A stretch of 36,535 nt of DNA from Rheinheimera sp. 1928-s (GTDB taxonomy: Bacteria; Pseudomonadota; Gammaproteobacteria; Enterobacterales; Alteromonadaceae). The stretch spans positions 1 through 36,535 of the forward strand of contig NZ_JARIXP010000015.1 of assembly GCF_029269265.1 (NCBI RefSeq). Direction: 5' to 3'. Below the pieces are notes generated by a model that saw nothing but the letters and a program-made list of their open reading frames with translations, had not been told where the DNA came from and ran no database searches. The position numbers and the translations under genes are program-made. How positions within the stretch are numbered: the stretch's first letter is position 1; every line of letters starts with the position of its first letter. Shown here in pieces: positions 32,496 through 36,535 of the stretch.

Positions 32496-33041
32496 CTAAT
32501 TATGCCAAAAATGGCAATTAGGGCGCTCAAAGTGACGTAAGAGAAAATGTGAGGCACCGTTCGGGAGGCAGATCATACCGAATTCGTTGGGAAAACCAAC
32601 GTATTTATACTCTGCGGGCGAGAATAACGCTATTTGTCTGAAGTAATGCTGCGTAATTTATTACTGACAGAGACAAAACACAGCTTCCGGTCACTTAGGC
32701 AAAAAAAAATTGCGACAACGCAGCGCGGTATCGCGCGATCTCTGTGTCAGATCACAGCAAAAAACATTTAAGTGCGGCCCTGACAAGGCGGCACCAAATA
32801 TACCCGAACAGCTTTAAGTTAGAGTAAGGCGATAAGCACGCGAGCCATGACGGACTAAGATCCCTCAGATAAAGGCGGAGCAAATGCAGCCAGCCCGAAG
32901 TAGCTTCAAACTGCAAAGGTATAAAATGAGTTAGCTCAAGCATTCCCAGTCGAGAGACTGCAGCATTGATATGTTTGACCATCTGAAACGCGGACGCAGG
33001 ATGTCGTTGCGTTGTGGCCTATGTAATAGAGTCACAAAACA
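32496..33041 (+). promoter_or_regulatory. Long structured rne leader, probable autoregulatory 5' UTR
   Basis: This stretch has no supportable gene. Hairpins include CTAAT..TGCCA/TGGCA..ATTAG (32496-32521) at the predicted transcript start, GTTGG/CCAAC (32587-32601), GCGCG-GTAT-CGCGC (32732-32745) and CAGTC-GAGA-GACTG with a GNRA-type loop (32948-32961). An A9 run lies at 32701-32709. In E. coli RNase E limits its own mRNA by cleaving a long structured leader. The same logic is likely here by position, but no base-level match to the E. coli element was established. Confidence 0.55.
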
Positions 33042-36000
33042 ATGAAAAGAATGTTAATTAATGCCACGCAGGAAGAAGAAATCCGCGTAGCTCTAGTCGA
33101 TGGACAAAAATTATACGACCTGGATATCGAAAGCCCAGGACACGAACAGAAAAAAGCGAATATCTACAAAGGAAGAATCACCCGGGTTGAACCCAGTCTG
33201 GAAGCAGCTTTTGTTGATTATGGCTCTGAACGCCATGGCTTTTTACCTCTGAAAGAAATCTCTCGCGAATATTTCCCTGCCGGTTATACCTTTGATGGTC
33301 GCCCAAATATTAAAGAAGTGGTCAAAGAAGGTCAGGAAGTTATCATCCAGATTGATAAAGAAGAACGTGGTCAAAAAGGTGCAGCCTTAACTACATTCAT
33401 CTCTTTAGCTGGTTCTTATTTAGTACTGATGCCTAACAATCCTCGCGCCGGTGGTATTTCCCGTCGTATTGAAGGTGACGAGCGTCAGGATTTAAAAGAC
33501 TCGCTGGATCAATTACAACTGCCAGACGGCATGGGTTTAATAGTTCGTACCGCTGGTGTGGGTAAATCTCACGAAGAGCTGGATTACGACTTAAAAGCTT
33601 TATTAAAACACTGGTCTGCTATTACTCACGAAGCACAAAACCGCCCTGCTCCATTCCTGATCCATCAGGAAAGCAACGTGGTATTCCGCGCTATTCGTGA
33701 TTATCTGCGTCGTGATGTTGGTGAAATACTGATCGACAACCCACGTATTTTCGAAGAAGCCAAAGTATATATTCAGCAGTTCCGCCCTGATTTTGCCCAC
33801 CGCGTCAAAATGTATCAGGGCGAAGTGCCACTCTTTATGCACTTCCAGATTGAAACTCAGATTGAATCCGCCTTCCGTCGTGAAGTGCGTTTACCTTCTG
33901 GTGGATCTATCGTCATCGACAGCACTGAAGCCTTAACTGCCATTGACATCAACTCGTCAAAAGCAACCAAAGGTGGTGATATCGAAGAAACAGCCTTTAA
34001 CACCAACTTAGAAGCCGCAGATGAAATTGCTCGTCAGTTACGTTTACGTGACTTAGGTGGTTTGATTGTGATCGACTTCATCGACATGACACCAGTTCGT
34101 CATCAACGTGAAGTAGAAAACCGCTTAAAAGACGCCGTAAAACAAGACCGTGCCCGCGTGCAGATTGGCCGCATTTCACGTTTTGGTTTACTGGAAATGT
34201 CACGTCAGCGTTTACGTCCTTCGTTGGGCGAATCTGCAACTCACGTTTGTCCACGTTGTCATGGCCGCGGCACTATTCGCAGTACTGAGTCTTCAGCTCT
34301 GTCGATTTTACGTTTAATCGAAGAAGAAGCCATTAAAGACAACACCAGTCAAATTCATGCTCAGGTCCCGGTTTCTGTAGCCACTTACCTGATGAATGAA
34401 AAACGTGATTCAGTACGCCGTATTGAAAGCCGTCATGGTATCCGGATTTACATCATTCCTAACGAACATATGGAAACGCCAAACTATGAAGTGACGCGCA
34501 TCCGTATCGACGAAGAGATTGAAGAGTCCAGCTACAACATGGTGAAAGCTCCTGCTATTGGCAGTGCTGTGTATCACCCTATCGGCGAAAACGTTAAAGA
34601 AAAACCAGCAGTATCCGCCATTAATATGGCTGAAGCTTCTGCCTCTGCGGCGGCATCACCAGCTCCAACAGCCCGTAAAGTTGAAGTGGCTGAAGTAAAA
34701 GATGCAGGCCTAGGTCTGGTTGATTCTGTGGTGGGTTGGTTTAAATCCTTATTCGCTGCTGCACCTGCACCAGAGAAAAAAGTGGAAGAAGCACCACGCC
34801 GCAGTAACAACCGTGATAACAACAGACGTCGTAACAACAAGAATCGCCGCCGTCAGGAAGGGGATGAAAAAGTTGCAAAAGACGACAACGCTACTCCAGC
34901 GAAAGCTGAGCGCACTACTGAACGTAATACGGAACAACGAGCGCCAAGACAGGATAAACCTCGTCAGGAACGTGGTGAACGCCCGGAACGTGGAGAGCGC
35001 ACAGAACGAGCTGAGCGACCAGAGCGCACAGAAAGACCTGAGCGTACTGAACGTCCGGAACAGAAAAAACCTCTATCAGAACGTCCAGCTCCGGTTAAAG
35101 CCGTAGAACAAGACGAAGAGCACAGCACCAAGATTGTTGAGCGCCGTCAACGCCGCCAGATGCGCAAGTCTGTGCGTCATGAAAAAGAAGGCGTTGCAGC
35201 AGTAACAGCAACAACTGTAGTGGAAGCAGCAGTAGTCGCCTCTCCTGTGGTTGAAACCCCAGTAGTTGCACCAGTCGCCATCGACACAGCTGTGGCGGAA
35301 ATTGCCGTAGCAGCGCCAGTAAAAGAAGCTGTTGCAGAAACTGAAGCTGCTGTTCAGGCAAATGTTCCGGCCGATGTTATTGAAACAGAATCAGCTGAAA
35401 CTGTAACTGTCGACACTGCCGATGCAGAAAGCACTGATGCGGAAAAAGAAGCTGCAGAAGGTCGCAGCCGCAGCCGTCGTTCTCCTCGTCATTTACGTGC
35501 TGCTGGTCAGAAACGTAAAAAAGAGCAACAGGACCAGGAAGCTGAAGAAGCTTTAGCTGCCCGTTACCCTGAAGATCAGGACGCTACAGTAAGCACTGAA
35601 CAACAATTGGATCTGCCAATTACTGAAACAGTAACAGAAACTGCTGTTGTTGAAACTGCACCAGTTGCTGTTGAACCAGCTCCAGTGGTTGAAACTGCAC
35701 CAGTTGCTGTTGAATCAGCGCCAGTGGTTGAAGCTGCGCCAGTTGCTGTTGAACCAGCTCCGGTCGTTGAAGCTGCACCAGTTGCAGCTGAACCAGCACC
35801 AGTGGTTGAAGCTGCACCAGTTGCTGTTGAACCAGCTCCGGTCGTTGAAGCTGCACCCGTTGCTGCTAAAACAGCTCCGGTCGTTGAAGCTGCGCCAGTT
35901 GCTGCTGAACCAGCTCCGGTCGTTGAAGCTGCGCCAGTTGCTGCTGAACCAGCTCAAGTAGTTCCAGCTGAGCCTGTAGCGGAAGAAGCACCAAAAGCCA

Positions 36001-36269
36001 AAACACGCAAAGCGCCTGTGAAAAAAGTAGTAGCTGAAGTGAAGGCTCCTGTTGTTGCTGGTAACAGATACGCCAAAATGGTGACTGCAGATATGACTAA
36101 ACCAGTAGCCAAAGCTGAAACTGTGGCAACTGTTGAAACAGCACCTCAGACAACAAGCATGGATAACAGCGAACGACCACTGGTCATCAGTTCAGAACGT
36201 CCTGGTGGCTCAGCCTCTGCCCGTCAGATGAGTGTTGCTCCTATGACAAAACCTGGTTCAGCTGAATAA
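33042..36269 (+). CDS. rne: Ribonuclease E
   Basis: 1075 aa. An S1 domain (about 38-125) is followed by the RNase H-like and 5'-sensor regions and the DNase I-like catalytic part, with metal ligands in [12 protein letters not shown] and VIDFIDMTP. The Zn-link is CPRCHGRG. After about residue 520 the tail is disordered. It has an amphipathic stretch [13 protein letters not shown] (about 558-570) that fits a membrane anchor, then an RNA-binding block rich in Arg with many ERPERTER units, a further [10 protein letters not shown] block, and eight copies of a 13-residue Ala/Pro/Val unit. Two M-x-x-A-x-MTKP motifs stand near the C-terminus, a likely partner-binding site. It scaffolds the RNA degradosome. 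Confidence 0.97.
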   Translation: MKRMLINATQEEEIRVALVDGQKLYDLDIESPGHEQKKANIYKGRITRVEPSLEAAFVDYGSERHGFLPLKEISREYFPAGYTFDGRPNIKEVVKEGQEVIIQIDKEERGQKGAALTTFISLAGSYLVLMPNNPRAGGISRRIEGDERQDLKDSLDQLQLPDGMGLIVRTAGVGKSHEELDYDLKALLKHWSAITHEAQNRPAPFLIHQESNVVFRAIRDYLRRDVGEILIDNPRIFEEAKVYIQQFRPDFAHRVKMYQGEVPLFMHFQIETQIESAFRREVRLPSGGSIVIDSTEALTAIDINSSKATKGGDIEETAFNTNLEAADEIARQLRLRDLGGLIVIDFIDMTPVRHQREVENRLKDAVKQDRARVQIGRISRFGLLEMSRQRLRPSLGESATHVCPRCHGRGTIRSTESSALSILRLIEEEAIKDNTSQIHAQVPVSVATYLMNEKRDSVRRIESRHGIRIYIIPNEHMETPNYEVTRIRIDEEIEESSYNMVKAPAIGSAVYHPIGENVKEKPAVSAINMAEASASAAASPAPTARKVEVAEVKDAGLGLVDSVVGWFKSLFAAAPAPEKKVEEAPRRSNNRDNNRRRNNKNRRRQEGDEKVAKDDNATPAKAERTTERNTEQRAPRQDKPRQERGERPERGERTERAERPERTERPERTERPEQKKPLSERPAPVKAVEQDEEHSTKIVERRQRRQMRKSVRHEKEGVAAVTATTVVEAAVVASPVVETPVVAPVAIDTAVAEIAVAAPVKEAVAETEAAVQANVPADVIETESAETVTVDTADAESTDAEKEAAEGRSRSRRSPRHLRAAGQKRKKEQQDQEAEEALAARYPEDQDATVSTEQQLDLPITETVTETAVVETAPVAVEPAPVVETAPVAVESAPVVEAAPVAVEPAPVVEAAPVAAEPAPVVEAAPVAVEPAPVVEAAPVAAKTAPVVEAAPVAAEPAPVVEAAPVAAEPAQVVPAEPVAEEAPKAKTRKAPVKKVVAEVKAPVVAGNRYAKMVTADMTKPVAKAETVATVETAPQTTSMDNSERPLVISSERPGGSASARQMSVAPMTKPGSAE
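35646..35957 (+). repeat. Eight 39-bp tandem repeats within rne
   Basis: In frame, the unit [13 protein letters not shown] is repeated eight times from residue 869. V/A and P/T variants alternate, and DNA identity between some units is very high. Such arrays change length by slippage and give a flexible, uncharged to acidic spacer between the Arg-rich block and the C-terminal motifs. Confidence 0.9.
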
Positions 36270-36290
36270 GCTGGTTTAAAACCCAAAAGA

Positions 36291-36318
36291 GAGGCCACCG
36301 CAAGGTGGCCTTTTTGTT
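36291..36318 (+). terminator. Rho-independent terminator of rne
   Basis: GGCCACC-GCAA-GGTGGCC followed by TTTTTGTTTT lies 23 nt after the stop codon. Confidence 0.92.
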
Positions 36319-36328
36319 TTCGGCCCTA

Positions 36329-36535
36329 AACCACCTACTTCAGTAGGTGGTTATCATCCAAAAGGCTTTGCCTGAAACTCTGTTTGTATTTTTCTTACGA
36401 GCTATACCAAGCTGGGATTAGACATCGAATTCTTTGGCGTAGACTAAGTAAAAAAGTAACGGACGCTGAAGTTGCTAAGTTACTCGACAAAAGGCCCCTT
36501 TTAGGGGCTTAACACAAAGCCACCTTCTTCAGAAG
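36329..36535 (+). mobile_element. Non-autonomous IS200/IS605-like element, right end cut by the window
   Basis: A left hairpin AACCACCTAC-TTCA-GTAGGTGGTT (36329-36352) and a right-end sequence (36486-36535, identical to 349-398 except one base) enclose about 130 bp without HUH or Y1 motifs. Both hairpins share the CCACC stem and TTCA loop, as expected for the two ends of one element. The frame before the right end reads DAEVAKLLD, faintly like the transposase C-terminus QAELALD, so it may be a deletion derivative. It is inserted directly after the rne terminator. Confidence 0.65.

Noticed and set aside
32752-32982. 76-codon frame on the minus strand in the rne leader
   Set aside because: No ribosome site or recognisable product; the region is better explained as structured leader RNA.
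35620-35961. Gln/Leu/Pro- and Ser/Trp-rich frames on both strands inside rne
   Set aside because: Products of the 39-bp tandem repeat read in other frames.
349-36535. The whole window as a composite transposon or genomic island
   Set aside because: The interior is conserved core chromosome in E. coli-like order, and IS200/IS605 elements do not usually move such segments; the bracketing repeat ends are more likely independent insertions.

Overview
The window looks like core chromosome of a marine or freshwater gammaproteobacterium near the Alteromonadales/Chromatiaceae boundary. A Rheinheimera or Alishewanella relative is my best guess. The evidence is the E. coli-like order rne / rluC / yceF / yceD-rpmF-plsX-fabHDG-acpP-fabF-pabC-mltG-tmk-holB-pilZ-tatD, the acnD/prpF type of methylcitrate operon, a large TonB-dependent receptor and moderate GC. 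No tRNA, rRNA, CRISPR array or prophage was seen.

Layout. (1) 1-411: the 3' part of an IS200/IS605-type transposase gene and its right end. (2) 416-5866: an exported ParB-like/pyrophosphatase fusion, divergent from a TonB-dependent receptor that has a candidate PHO box; then a GNAT acetyltransferase and a small exported protein. (3) 6016-12758: a complete 2-methylcitrate cycle operon (GntR regulator-prpB-prpC-acnD-prpF, minus strand). Two perfect palindromic operators flank its promoter. (4) 12836-17044: a serine hydrolase split by a -1 frame change at an A_AAA_AAC site, overlapping a LytS-type kinase and LytTR regulator with 4-bp junctions, then a DUF4386 membrane protein upstream. (5) 17294-18331: a CNNM/CorC-like membrane protein, followed by 530 bp without a gene that carries a four-fold 11-bp repeat and tandem hairpins ending in a U tract (candidate small RNA). 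(6) 18866-29791: the fatty-acid/phospholipid, folate, peptidoglycan and replication cluster on the minus strand. (7) 29932-32425: yceF, a dispersed hairpin repeat, a HAD phosphatase and rluC. (8) 32459-36269: rne with a long leader and a repeat-rich C-terminal tail. (9) 36329-36535: an IS200/IS605-like element with a left-end hairpin and the same right-end sequence as at position 349, but no transposase.

How it works together. Propionyl-CoA is channelled through PrpC, AcnD with PrpF, and PrpB to pyruvate and succinate, probably derepressed when the GntR protein senses a pathway intermediate. The fab block supplies acyl-ACP to PlsX and later to membranes. A strong hairpin after acpP and a weaker one after fabF probably set different transcript levels. 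The fused pyrophosphatase and the TonB receptor may form a small phosphate-scavenging locus. That link rests only on their adjacency, the signal peptides and the PHO-like motif.
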